Shown here piece by piece: positions 52,961 to 61,848 of a stretch of DNA of 64,000 nt (positions are counted from its first letter, which is position 1; the number at the start of each line of letters is the position of its first letter). A program made the position numbers and the translations under genes. This stretch comes from CAVPCZ01 sp963779225. GTDB taxonomy: Bacteria > Bacteroidota > Ignavibacteria > UBA10030 > UBA6906. The notes under the pieces were generated by a model. That model did not search any database and was not told the origin of the DNA. It saw only the letters and a program-made list of their open reading frames with translations. The stretch spans positions 186,001 through 250,000 of the forward strand of contig CAVZWW010000001.1 in assembly GCA_963779225.1 (NCBI GenBank). The letters are read 5' to 3'.

Positions 52961-53968
52961 ATGACCGACTCCAAAGACCTGGTCAAAAGAGCGATTACCT
53001 TCCGATCTCCGGAACGGGTCCCGTATAACTTCGACAGCAACCGCACCCCGGTCATTGCAGAACGCTACGGCGACGACTTCGAGTGGGTATTCTCTTCAGC
53101 CGCCGTTGGTACCTTTCCACGCCCGCTGGGGAACGACCGGTATGTGAATGAGTTCGGGGTTGTCTACCACCGCCCGGGAGCCACGTTCGGCGAAGCCACG
53201 GAGTTTCCGCTGGCGGATCTCGCGCACGTGCAATCGTTCCGGGTTCCCGATTTCAGCCGGCCCACCCGGTTTGCGGCAATGGAGGAGATCGTCCACCACA
53301 ATCCGGACAAGTATATCCTCGGGATGTTCCCGCATTTCCTGTTTCAGCAGATGATGGATCTCTTTGGCTTCGAGCAGCTCATGGTGGCCTTGCTCAGTGA
53401 GCGGTGGGCGGTGGACATGGTCGCCGATCGATTGATGCACAGCTGTCTGCGCATGGTGGACTGTTTCGCGGATCGTGGCGCGGACGGGATGATTGCCATC
53501 GAGGACCTGGGACTGCAGGACCGGTTGATCATCGCCCCGGATCTGTGGCGGGAAGTGTTCAAACCACGCATGGCTGCCGTCATTGAGGCATGCCACGCCC
53601 GGAAGATGCATTTCTTCATACATTGCTGCGGAGGTATCCTCGAGGTCATCGAGGACTTCATCGAAATCGGTACGGATGTGCTTCAGATCGACCAGCAGGA
53701 CAACATGGGTATTGATGAACTGGGCCGGCGCTTTGCCGGCCGCCTTTGCTTTTTCTGTTCCGTCGATATCCAGACAACACTTCCCCCGGGACCGACGGAG
53801 AAGATCCGGTCCAAAGCCAAACACTTGATGAAGGCGTTCGGCAGTAACGGGGGAGGATTCATGGCAAAGACTTACCCGCAGCCGGAAGCGATCGGGATTC
53901 CCGAAGAGCACACGCGGGTAATGTGCGAGGCGTTTCGCACGTTTGGACGCTATCCGTTCCAGTTCTGA
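52961..53968 (+). CDS. Uroporphyrinogen decarboxylase-like (URO-D/MtaA/CmuA superfamily) protein
   Basis: 335 residues from ATG 52961 (GTG 52952 possible). KDLVKRAITFRSPERVPYNF is the usual N-terminal motif; GADGMIAIEDLGLQDRLIIAP, HFFIHCCGGILEVIEDFIEIG and DVLQIDQQDNMGIDEL follow. It has the HxC/HCCGG element of methyltransferase-type members rather than the Arg-rich site of true HemE. Members next to sugar genes are common and of unknown reaction; methyl transfer from a methoxylated sugar is one idea. It lies between the SSS symporter and the GPH transporter and may share their transcript. Confidence 0.82.
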   Translation: MTDSKDLVKRAITFRSPERVPYNFDSNRTPVIAERYGDDFEWVFSSAAVGTFPRPLGNDRYVNEFGVVYHRPGATFGEATEFPLADLAHVQSFRVPDFSRPTRFAAMEEIVHHNPDKYILGMFPHFLFQQMMDLFGFEQLMVALLSERWAVDMVADRLMHSCLRMVDCFADRGADGMIAIEDLGLQDRLIIAPDLWREVFKPRMAAVIEACHARKMHFFIHCCGGILEVIEDFIEIGTDVLQIDQQDNMGIDELGRRFAGRLCFFCSVDIQTTLPPGPTEKIRSKAKHLMKAFGSNGGGFMAKTYPQPEAIGIPEEHTRVMCEAFRTFGRYPFQF

Positions 53969-54063
53969 ATGGCTGGAAACTCCCGGCCCGGGATCGGCAG
54001 TCATGAAGCCGGGAGACGGCAGGGCGGATGCGTCCCCCCACCCGGATCACAGAGACAACGCAC

Positions 54064-55707
54064 ATGACGGAAGACGTTGACCGGGGAAATGCATCGGAGA
54101 GTTCTCAGGTTCCCCGTCGCAAGCGCTTGATGTGGGGGATGGGAGGATTCACCGATGCCACCATCATCTACGGCGTGTTCAGCCTGGTGAACGCCGTCTA
54201 CGTCAATGCGCTCGGCGTCAACGCGGTGCTGGTGGGTCTCGCCTGCGCAATCCCGCGCCTCTTCGACTCCCTCTCGGACCCGCTGGTCGGACACCTGTCG
54301 GACAATACCCATTCACGGTGGGGCCGCCGCCGTCCCTGGCTGCTGGCCGGTCTCCTCATATCCGCCGTTTCCGGAGTTTTGATCTGGAACGCCCCGCTGC
54401 CGGAGAACACCGTGTCGCCGCGTTCCCTCACAGCACCGGCGGAAAGCACTGTTCACGAAGCGGCTCCCGTCCGGCCGTCCGACGGGGAATCCGTTGCGGG
54501 TCAGAGCTCGGATGAGAAGGAATCGTGGTGGAACACCGCTGGAAAGGCTCTCCGGGCGGACTGGACGACATTCCTCTACCTGACCGTCATGATTATGCTC
54601 TTGTTGGCGGTGGGGTACACATTCTTCAATGTGCCGCACTACGCCATGGGATACGAGATGACCACCGACTATAATGAACGGACTCATCTCTTCAAGTGGC
54701 GTTTCGCTTTCTTTGCTGCGGCGGGATTCATGACTCCGTGGCTTATGCCGCTCTGCATGTGGTTTGAAGGGGACCGGGCCCAGGTGTTGAGAGGATCACA
54801 GGGGGTGTTCCCTGTTGCCCTCATCGTTGCCGGTGTCATCCTGGTGACGGGGATACCGTCACTCTTCTGTCAGGAACGGGCCGTGATGCCCGCTCAGGAG
54901 ACGAAAGTGCGTTTGCGCGATGCCATCCGGCTGACATTCGGCAATTCGCCCTTCCTGCTGCTGGTCGGGGGCAACTTCATTGCCCGTTTTGGCATGGCCG
55001 TCACCGGGATATTCTTCTATTACGTTTTTGTGTACCATATCGGCAAAGGCGAACAGCTGGCGGGGGCTGCGCTTCTGGCGGTCTTCTTCAATGCGATCAA
55101 TATCGCCAGTTTCTTCGCTATGCAACCGATCGCTTCTCTCTCCGCCCGCATCGGGAAGAAACCGACCCTCATTCTCATGCTTGCCATGAGCGCCGTGGCC
55201 TACGCTTCCCTCCTGGTTACTTTTTCCAACAGCGACGACTCGTTCATTCGCCAGAGCATTGTCTTCGGATCTTCCTCCTGGACCTTCTACATGCAGTGGC
55301 CCAGTATCGTGACAGCCGTATTGATCGGCGTCTTCACCAATACCATGCCGATGATCACAAATTCCATGATAGCGGACGTGTGCGATTATGACGAACTGCG
55401 GTGCGGAAAACGGCGGGAGGGTTTCTACGGAGCGGTGTACACCAGCACCGAGAAGACCGCATGGTCGATCTCTCTGGCCTTCCAGGGAGTGTTGCTGGTG
55501 GCGTCAGGCTTCAATGCAGCGCTGACCCTGCAGGAACCCGAAACCATCCGTTACTGGCTGCTGGCGCTGGTGATCACGCAACCGGTCGGCTTCCTGATCG
55601 GCATCCTCCTCATTCTGTTTTACCCGCTGACCCGGACGCGTGTAGCGGAAATCCGGAGTGCGCTCAATGCACGGGCGGGTACAACAGGGGTGGCGGAGGG
55701 GGTATGA
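54064..55707 (+). CDS. GPH-family (MelB-like) sugar:cation transporter, MFS
   Basis: 547 residues from ATG 54064. Twelve membrane segments can be traced. LFDSLSDPLVGHLSDNTHSRWGRRRPWLL is the signature of the glycoside-pentoside-hexuronide family. DVCDYDELRCGKRREGFYGAVYTSTEKT in the second half is also typical. A hydrophilic loop of about 60 residues (ESTVHEAAPVRPSDGESV on) sits between helices 3 and 4. It probably imports a glycoside or hexuronide released by the neighbouring lyase-type proteins. Confidence 0.92.
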   Translation: MTEDVDRGNASESSQVPRRKRLMWGMGGFTDATIIYGVFSLVNAVYVNALGVNAVLVGLACAIPRLFDSLSDPLVGHLSDNTHSRWGRRRPWLLAGLLISAVSGVLIWNAPLPENTVSPRSLTAPAESTVHEAAPVRPSDGESVAGQSSDEKESWWNTAGKALRADWTTFLYLTVMIMLLLAVGYTFFNVPHYAMGYEMTTDYNERTHLFKWRFAFFAAAGFMTPWLMPLCMWFEGDRAQVLRGSQGVFPVALIVAGVILVTGIPSLFCQERAVMPAQETKVRLRDAIRLTFGNSPFLLLVGGNFIARFGMAVTGIFFYYVFVYHIGKGEQLAGAALLAVFFNAINIASFFAMQPIASLSARIGKKPTLILMLAMSAVAYASLLVTFSNSDDSFIRQSIVFGSSSWTFYMQWPSIVTAVLIGVFTNTMPMITNSMIADVCDYDELRCGKRREGFYGAVYTSTEKTAWSISLAFQGVLLVASGFNAALTLQEPETIRYWLLALVITQPVGFLIGILLILFYPLTRTRVAEIRSALNARAGTTGVAEGV

Positions 55708-55797
55708 GCGGGACAGGTGCGGTATCCGTGGATTTCGGGGGTACGTCCGGGGAAGAGGAAAAGGGGTGAACGATCCGCAATCAAGGAGTATAACCCA

Positions 55798-57780
55798 ATG
55801 ATCAGGTGGGCAGCACTTACCGGTATTGTTCTCGGAGCGGGTCTCTTTCTGACAGGATGCAGCGGCCCGGGAGAGGAAAGGAAGATTCTTTACGTTTCTC
55901 CGTCGGGTAACGACGGCGATCCGGGTACGCTCGAGAGGCCGTTCGCCACGCTCGAGCGGGCACGGGATGAGATCCGCAGCGTCAAACGAGCGGGAAGACT
56001 GCCTGAGGGGGGTCTGACCGTGTTCCTCAGGGAGGGAAGATACTTCAGAGAGGAAACCTTCGATCTCCGTCCGGAAGATTCAGGCGAAGAAAGGGCACCG
56101 GTGATCTACGCCGCATATCCCGGTGAAAGACCGGTCGTGCTGGGCGGAAAGCCCATCGTGGGATGGAAGCCGTTAACCGAAAACGTGAAGGGGATGCAGG
56201 CCGGGCTGAAAGGCCGGATCTTCGTCGCCCGGGTCAGAAAGGGGTGGAAGTTTCATTTTTTGTACCTCAACGGTGAGCCGCAGAGAATGGCCAGGTTGTA
56301 CAACACGGATGAATGGTACCGATGGCCAAAACCGGTACACGTTGGACCTGTAGGCGAAGGCGGACAGAAACTGGTCTTCAGAGAGGGGGAACTCATCGAC
56401 CTCGAGGGGATGGACGGACAGATTGAAATCAATCTGTTGCCCGTGAATTTCTGGAACACCCTCTCTGTTCTTCGGGGCATCGACCCCGCCCGTTCCACCG
56501 CATACAGGCACAGCAGAAACCCCACGACGTTCTGGAGCGATTCGTTTCTGGAGGGGAATTACAATCTCCAGAATGCTGTCCGCTTCATCGACGAGCCGGG
56601 CGAATGGGCGATCGACAGCACGCTCGGCACAGTGTACCTGTTCCCCGTTGCCGGCACCATCCGGCCGGAGGACGAGATTTTCGCACCGATGCTCTATCGT
56701 CTCATACACATTCAGGGGGATGAAGAAAACAAAAGGCCGGTGCGGCATATCCACTTCCGCGGAATCGAGTTCAGATACACCGACAGAACGCCCGAAGATG
56801 TCTGGCCGGATGAATGGACAAAACGACAGGCCGAATTGCCCGATGCCATGATCTCCATGGAGGATGCTGAACATATACTGATCAGAGACTGCACGTTCCT
56901 ATGGAGCGGCAGTTATGCGATCGATCTCGAAAAGTATGCACAGAAAATCGAAGTGATCCACAACGAAATGGGGCACATGGGGTGTGGGGGTGTTCTCCTG
57001 CAGGGGTACGGACCGGGGTTGAAGGATGTGAACAGGAACAACACCATTGCGCACAACTATATTCATCACACCGGTATGGGGGGATACCTGCATTCCGCGG
57101 CCGTGACGGTCTATCAGGCCGGCTCAAACCAGATCTGCTACAATATCATCAACCATGTCCCCTATGCCGGTGTCCAGATCTGTGGCGCCAACTGGGATGC
57201 CTTTAACGGGGATCCCCGATCGAATAATGTGGATCCGGATGATCCCGGCGGCGTGGATGCATATGGGAAGGCAAGAGCTCAATACCGGACACGCTGGGAG
57301 GACCTTCCGCATGGAAGAGCGTCGCGGTTCACCCGGGAGAGTTTTAAACCCTATTTGCATTCGACAGACAACAACGTGCATCACAATATCATCTTCGATT
57401 ATCTGGAAGTGTTGAGCGATGGGGCTCCGCTCTATTCCTGGTCGACCGGGATGGGGAATCTTTACTATGACAACATCATGAAACGCCGGATGACCGCAAT
57501 CCAGGGGCAAAAATGGGTTTTCGCAATCTACATGGACGACTGCGTTGACGGCGCTGTCGTGTTTGGCAATCGTGTCTGGGCGCAGACCCATCCGGGGATC
57601 GTCTTTTATAACAAGGGGCAGAACATGTGGTCAGGCAATGCACATCGCTTCCCGGAAAAACCGGACGGGTTTGACTCATTGCTGACCGCGATTGTCCAGG
57701 AAGGAAACCGGCGTGGGGGCTGGCCGGGGATATTGCCGGAAGAAGTGCAACGTATCATGAAGAACCCCAACGAACGATAG
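55798..57780 (+). CDS. Lipoprotein with right-handed beta-helix, polysaccharide-lyase-like
   Basis: 660 residues from ATG 55798 with AAGGAG upstream. Lipoprotein signal ALTGIVLGAGLFLTGC. KILYVSPSGNDGDPGTLERPF is the DUF1565-like beginning of many pectate-lyase-type beta-helices, and ILIRDCTFLWSGSYAIDL and NTIAHNYIHHTGMGGYLHS are helix repeats. It probably sits on the cell surface or in the periplasm and cuts or binds a glycan before import. Nine bases separate it from the glycosidase gene, so both likely share a transcript. The substrate is unknown. Confidence 0.82.
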   Translation: MIRWAALTGIVLGAGLFLTGCSGPGEERKILYVSPSGNDGDPGTLERPFATLERARDEIRSVKRAGRLPEGGLTVFLREGRYFREETFDLRPEDSGEERAPVIYAAYPGERPVVLGGKPIVGWKPLTENVKGMQAGLKGRIFVARVRKGWKFHFLYLNGEPQRMARLYNTDEWYRWPKPVHVGPVGEGGQKLVFREGELIDLEGMDGQIEINLLPVNFWNTLSVLRGIDPARSTAYRHSRNPTTFWSDSFLEGNYNLQNAVRFIDEPGEWAIDSTLGTVYLFPVAGTIRPEDEIFAPMLYRLIHIQGDEENKRPVRHIHFRGIEFRYTDRTPEDVWPDEWTKRQAELPDAMISMEDAEHILIRDCTFLWSGSYAIDLEKYAQKIEVIHNEMGHMGCGGVLLQGYGPGLKDVNRNNTIAHNYIHHTGMGGYLHSAAVTVYQAGSNQICYNIINHVPYAGVQICGANWDAFNGDPRSNNVDPDDPGGVDAYGKARAQYRTRWEDLPHGRASRFTRESFKPYLHSTDNNVHHNIIFDYLEVLSDGAPLYSWSTGMGNLYYDNIMKRRMTAIQGQKWVFAIYMDDCVDGAVVFGNRVWAQTHPGIVFYNKGQNMWSGNAHRFPEKPDGFDSLLTAIVQEGNRRGGWPGILPEEVQRIMKNPNER

Positions 57781-57788
57781 AGGATGCG

Positions 57789-59009
57789 ATGGATTTTCCA
57801 CGTCAGGTTACGGGAACAATGGACCAGGGAGATGCGGGCACCGGTGCAATATTCGATTGCAGGGATCTGCTGGATCCCGCCCGGCTCACGATCATGATGT
57901 GGGATCAGGCCTACCTGGTCCGGCATCTTCCGGGCGAATCGTTCGCCGACTATGAAAAGGTGCTGGACGAATCCCGTGAGCGGGGATATAATACGGTCCG
58001 GATCGACCCGTTGCCAAATCTGATCAACCTCGAAAGACCGCAGACAGTCATGCACTGGTCGGATCCGCAGCGTCCGTTTTTCCCCTGGGGCAACCGCCAG
58101 GCATGCAGTGGCCCTGCCGGGCAATGGTTGGTCGAGTTTATGCAGACCCTGCTCAGGAAAAAGCTCTATTACACACTCAGCACCTGGTGGTTTGATGAAA
58201 CGAACTGGTGCGGGAAAGCGGGAATATCTCCTTCGGTGAAACGGATCCCGCGGGACCACAAAGAAGCCGCCGGGATCTGGATACCTTTCCTTCAGCAATG
58301 GAAACAGACGTTCGGGTTCGAGCACCTCGTCTACGTCGATATCCACAACGAGGTGCCCTTCTTCATGAAGGGATACAAACAGCTCCTGAAGGAGAAGGTG
58401 GGCCTGGAGTGGGACAAAGGGGTTCCGTTCACCTCCGAACAGATCGGGTTCCTGTCAGATGACCTGAATGGCGCAATGCGAATGCTGCAGCGGGAATTCC
58501 CCGAGCTGCGGTTCACCGCCTCGATTCACGGCGACGAACGGTGGCTGCGTGTGCCGCTACATTTCGACTGTCTGGATGTCCATTTCTATCTTGATGCCGA
58601 TCAACGGTGGGTCAACCGGACGAAGTTCGACGAATGGCTGACCCGGGGCCTCTACACGGACGACAGCTGGTTCAGGGAATTCAGCGACCGGTGCGGCAAA
58701 GCGCGGAATGCGGTCATGCCCATGCTTTTTCAGCGGCAGCAGCAGAAACTCGCAGCCTTTGCCGCCTGGGCCGGCCGGCATGGCATGCCGCTCACTACGA
58801 GTGAATCATGGTCGAGCTGGTACTACGTCGATCACCCTGATCTGGATTGGGAGTGGCTGCTCGAGTGGGCGGAGATGACCGTCAGCGGGGCTATTGCGCA
58901 CAGGATGTGGGGGTGGACCCCGCATAACTACGTCCAGCCGCAGTTTGAAAACTGGAAAGATTTGGCATGGCACAGAAAGCTCACCGGCGGGTTTCTGAAA
59001 GGGGGGTGA
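57789..59009 (+). CDS. GH5/GH-A clan-like glycosidase (cellulase-like TIM barrel)
   Basis: 406 residues from ATG 57789, no signal peptide. The barrel start is YNTVRIDPLPNLINLE; LVYVDIHNEVPFF places the Asn-Glu pair typical of the clan-A acid/base, and GMPLTTSESWSSWYYVD places the second Glu as nucleophile. KKLYYTLSTWWFDETNWC and RMWGWTPHNYVQPQFENW are aromatic-rich and may line the sugar site. It would be intracellular and act on an imported oligosaccharide. The exact family is not certain. Confidence 0.72.
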   Translation: MDFPRQVTGTMDQGDAGTGAIFDCRDLLDPARLTIMMWDQAYLVRHLPGESFADYEKVLDESRERGYNTVRIDPLPNLINLERPQTVMHWSDPQRPFFPWGNRQACSGPAGQWLVEFMQTLLRKKLYYTLSTWWFDETNWCGKAGISPSVKRIPRDHKEAAGIWIPFLQQWKQTFGFEHLVYVDIHNEVPFFMKGYKQLLKEKVGLEWDKGVPFTSEQIGFLSDDLNGAMRMLQREFPELRFTASIHGDERWLRVPLHFDCLDVHFYLDADQRWVNRTKFDEWLTRGLYTDDSWFREFSDRCGKARNAVMPMLFQRQQQKLAAFAAWAGRHGMPLTTSESWSSWYYVDHPDLDWEWLLEWAEMTVSGAIAHRMWGWTPHNYVQPQFENWKDLAWHRKLTGGFLKGG

Positions 59010-59060
59010 GGGCCCGGCACTGCGAGCCCTCTGATGAAGGCGGAACCGCCGGGAGGAAGG

Positions 59061-60149
59061 TCATATCCGTTTTGTCCACCTGGCAATCGCCCTGAGCGCC
59101 GCCTCCGCCTCCTGTCTATCCGCAATCCCCGAAACTGAACTGATCCACACGCCTTCCGGCCGCAATGTCTCGAAGAGGCGGTGCAGATCCCCCGCAGGGA
59201 CGGAAAGAATTTGAAGAGCTTTATTCCTCTGCTGAATGCGTTGATAGACCCCGACCCAGTCCGCCCAGTAGTCATGCTCCACGCCGGGGACCCACTGAAT
59301 CGCATGAATCTCGGGGATGTCGAGCAGCCGGTCCAGATAGCGCAAGGCCTGCGGTCCGTCAATGTGGTAGATGCAGCGATCCATGTGACGGCATTCACGA
59401 ATGATGCCGGGTATGAAGAGCTCTTCGAATGTCCGATCGGAAATCATGCAGGAGAAATCGTTGGACGGAACATGGAACTTCCCTTTGCAGGTGGCAGGAC
59501 ACCATGTGGTGCTGGGCATCCCGGCGGCCGAAAGCTTCTCGTGGAAGAGATCGTAGACTTGCAGGAAGTCGGTGGTGATCCTTTCGCACAGATTCTTGAT
59601 TTCCCCGGGGTGCTCGATGGTGTCGATGAGCAGTTCCTGTGGATCGCGGAACGCGGCGATGGCATCTCCTCCCCCGTGTAGGTCGGTGTAGCCGACAATG
59701 AACCTCCCCTTACCGGCCGCGATGAGGGCGTCCGTCATCTCCATAATCTTGCGAAAATAGAAGTTGCCTGTGTCCAGGCGCAGTGCGCTGACGGACTCCT
59801 CGGACCAATCGGCCAGGAAAGGCCTGCTCCACGCCGTCTCCTCTCCGTATTCCATGGCACAACCATAGAATGCCGAAAAGACTTCCGGCCCGAGGTTTGG
59901 CCATGCTACCGGGAGGCTGTCCGCGTAATGGACGGTGTTCTGGAGATGGACCTCCGCGCACTGTACAGTGTATTCAGTGTCCATCCATCGGTCACGGATG
60001 CTCGCGTGGTGTTTCCGGGGAAGTGCCCGGCGTTCTGCCTGAGGTTTCGGGAATTCGATGGAGACGAGCGGACGATCGACGACGGCGCAATTCCACCATG
60101 CTTCATACCGCTTCAGAACTTCCTCGCAATCGGGTTTGAATTCAAACAT
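59061..60149 (-). CDS. Second URO-D-like superfamily protein
   Basis: 362 residues. EEVLKRYEAWWNCAVVDRPLVSI is the start of many carbohydrate-locus URO-D-like proteins, FSCMISDRTFEELFIPGI and CIYHIDGPQALRYLDRLLDIP resemble the family, and VPAGDLHRLFETLRPEGVWIS closes it. The metal-site Cys of the MtaA type is not obvious (YHIDG instead), so it differs from the paralogue at 52961. It overlaps the GH4 gene upstream by 8 bp (60142-60149), which implies one transcript. The reaction is unknown. Confidence 0.75.
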   Translation of the reverse strand: MFEFKPDCEEVLKRYEAWWNCAVVDRPLVSIEFPKPQAERRALPRKHHASIRDRWMDTEYTVQCAEVHLQNTVHYADSLPVAWPNLGPEVFSAFYGCAMEYGEETAWSRPFLADWSEESVSALRLDTGNFYFRKIMEMTDALIAAGKGRFIVGYTDLHGGGDAIAAFRDPQELLIDTIEHPGEIKNLCERITTDFLQVYDLFHEKLSAAGMPSTTWCPATCKGKFHVPSNDFSCMISDRTFEELFIPGIIRECRHMDRCIYHIDGPQALRYLDRLLDIPEIHAIQWVPGVEHDYWADWVGVYQRIQQRNKALQILSVPAGDLHRLFETLRPEGVWISSVSGIADRQEAEAALRAIARWTKRI

Positions 60150-61647
60150 TAGCCCTCGCCCGATTCTGACCTTTGTCCGCCTCGGAGGCGTTTCGGCGGG
60201 CGGTTTCCTGATCCGCCGACAACTCCTCTACCGTCCTGGTGGGAACACGGGCCGCGCCCATGTAACCCCTGCGGGTCGGGATCAACTTGCCGGACTTCAA
60301 ACGCCTCCTTGCGCCGGCAATGGCCCTTCGATATTGCGGCAGCCAGCGGGCCTGTGCCACCAGCATCTCATCAGCCATTTGCCAGATCTCCGGTGGATTG
60401 CAGGCCGCGCCCGTCAGCGGATCCATCATCATCGCCTGCCGGAGCAACCGGTCGTCACCCCTGACGGCGGCATGAACCGCCAACCGTTGCACCGAGACGG
60501 ATGCGTTGCAGACGGCGGCACAGCCCAGCGGAAGATCCCCGACGATGGGAATGTTGATCCCGCTGGCATCCACATAGCCGGGGACTTCTACCACACAGTC
60601 AGCCGGCAGGTTGGTGATGCAGCCCCGATTGATAACGTTGAAGTGGCCGCGGTAGACGCGTCCGGTTTCCAACCCCTCGATGATGTACGAACCATGCTCG
60701 TGCCCGCGGTGCTCCGGCCCAAACGCGAAGGGCGCTTCTTTCATCCAGTTTGGGAAATCCCTGTCAAACCAGTTGCGTGCTTCGGTGCATACCCGCAGAT
60801 AGCCTCCGGTCTCGCCGTTGATCCAGGAATCGAGTGATATCCACTGCGGGATTTCGTTCAGGCGCTTGCGGTACCAGGGGACGTATTCGCTCAGGTGGCC
60901 GTTGGACTCCGTGCTAAAATACCCGAAACGGCGCAGCATATCGATGCGCACCTTCTCGGAGTTGCTGAACCTGGACTTCTCGAATGCCTTCAGCAACCTG
61001 CCGGTCATGTCCTGTCCCCGGTGGCGGACCTGGATGTACCAGGTCTGGTGATTGATCCCGGCGCAGGTGATATCTACTTCTTCCTTCCGCATGCCGAGCG
61101 CCTCGGCGATCATCTGATGCCCGCCGTGAACACCGTGACAGAGACCAACGCAGTGGACGCCGCCAAACTCGTTGGCCGCCCACGTGAGCATGGCATTGGG
61201 ATTGGCATAGTTGAGCAGCAAAGCCCCCGGCGCCGCCATCTCACGAATGTCCTTGCACAGATCCAAAATGAAGGGTATCCCGCGCTGACCGTACATGATG
61301 CCACCCGCGCACAGAGTATCACCCACGCACTGGTCAACCCCGTATTTGAGAGGGATGTCCACGTCCAGGGCAAACGCCTCCAGGCCCCCGATGCGAACGA
61401 CGTTCATCACATACTTTGCATTCCGCAATGCCTTGCGCCGATCCGTCGTTTGGGTCAGCCTGACCTTGAGACCGGCAGCGCTGATGTCACGGGCACAGAG
61501 CCGGTACACCATGTCCAGATTGCGCTCATTGATATCCATGAATGTCACCTCGATCTCCCGGAATTCGGGGACGGACAGGGTGTCCTGCAGCAGTTTTCGG
61601 GTGAAGCCAATGCTGCCGGCTCCGATGAAAGCCATTTTGAACGGCAT
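60142..61647 (-). CDS. Glycoside hydrolase family 4 enzyme (second copy)
   Basis: 501 residues from ATG 61647, preceded by AAGGGG nine bases upstream; two earlier in-frame ATGs exist. NAD-binding MAFIGAGSIGFTRKLLQDTL, LLLNYANPNAMLTWA, LCHGVHGGHQMI and CAGINHQTWY are the family motifs with the metal-binding Cys and His. The CHGVH form differs from the CHSVQ of the copy at 2763, so substrate choice probably differs. The C-terminal ~50 residues are basic and unusually long for GH4. It is divergent from the heparinase-like gene and coupled to the URO-D-like gene. Confidence 0.9.
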   Translation of the reverse strand: MPFKMAFIGAGSIGFTRKLLQDTLSVPEFREIEVTFMDINERNLDMVYRLCARDISAAGLKVRLTQTTDRRKALRNAKYVMNVVRIGGLEAFALDVDIPLKYGVDQCVGDTLCAGGIMYGQRGIPFILDLCKDIREMAAPGALLLNYANPNAMLTWAANEFGGVHCVGLCHGVHGGHQMIAEALGMRKEEVDITCAGINHQTWYIQVRHRGQDMTGRLLKAFEKSRFSNSEKVRIDMLRRFGYFSTESNGHLSEYVPWYRKRLNEIPQWISLDSWINGETGGYLRVCTEARNWFDRDFPNWMKEAPFAFGPEHRGHEHGSYIIEGLETGRVYRGHFNVINRGCITNLPADCVVEVPGYVDASGINIPIVGDLPLGCAAVCNASVSVQRLAVHAAVRGDDRLLRQAMMMDPLTGAACNPPEIWQMADEMLVAQARWLPQYRRAIAGARRRLKSGKLIPTRRGYMGAARVPTRTVEELSADQETARRNASEADKGQNRARANV

Positions 61648-61764
61648 CACGAATTGCCCCTTTTCCATGTTTTTCCACAGCACCTTTGCCTATGTACAGC
61701 TTCTTTTGAATAAAAGCCAGTCTTTCCTCCTCTGAACGGCCGGCGTGCCGGTGGACGACAGGAG

Positions 61765-61776
61765 ATAATGCATTAT
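61765..61776. promoter_or_regulatory. 12-bp palindrome in the divergent region, candidate operator
   Basis: ATAATGCATTAT is a perfect palindrome midway in the 201-bp region between the divergent GH4 and heparinase-like genes. An inverted pair TTTGGAA/TTCCAAA lies close by at about 61785-61815. Either could bind a regulator, but no regulator gene is nearby. Confidence 0.3.
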
Positions 61777-61848
61777 TTACTTGATTTTGGAAGTTGGAGG
61801 AATGACATTTCCAAAGCAGATGCGTTGCACTAACCACCGGAGTCGTGA

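Noticed and set aside
52961..53968. True uroporphyrinogen decarboxylase (hemE)
   Set aside because: The context is sugar uptake and the family motif is of the methyltransferase-like branch; no other haem gene is nearby.
59010..59060. Terminator GGCGG-AA-CCGCC in the gap between convergent genes
   Set aside because: Five-base stem with a two-base loop cannot form a stable hairpin.
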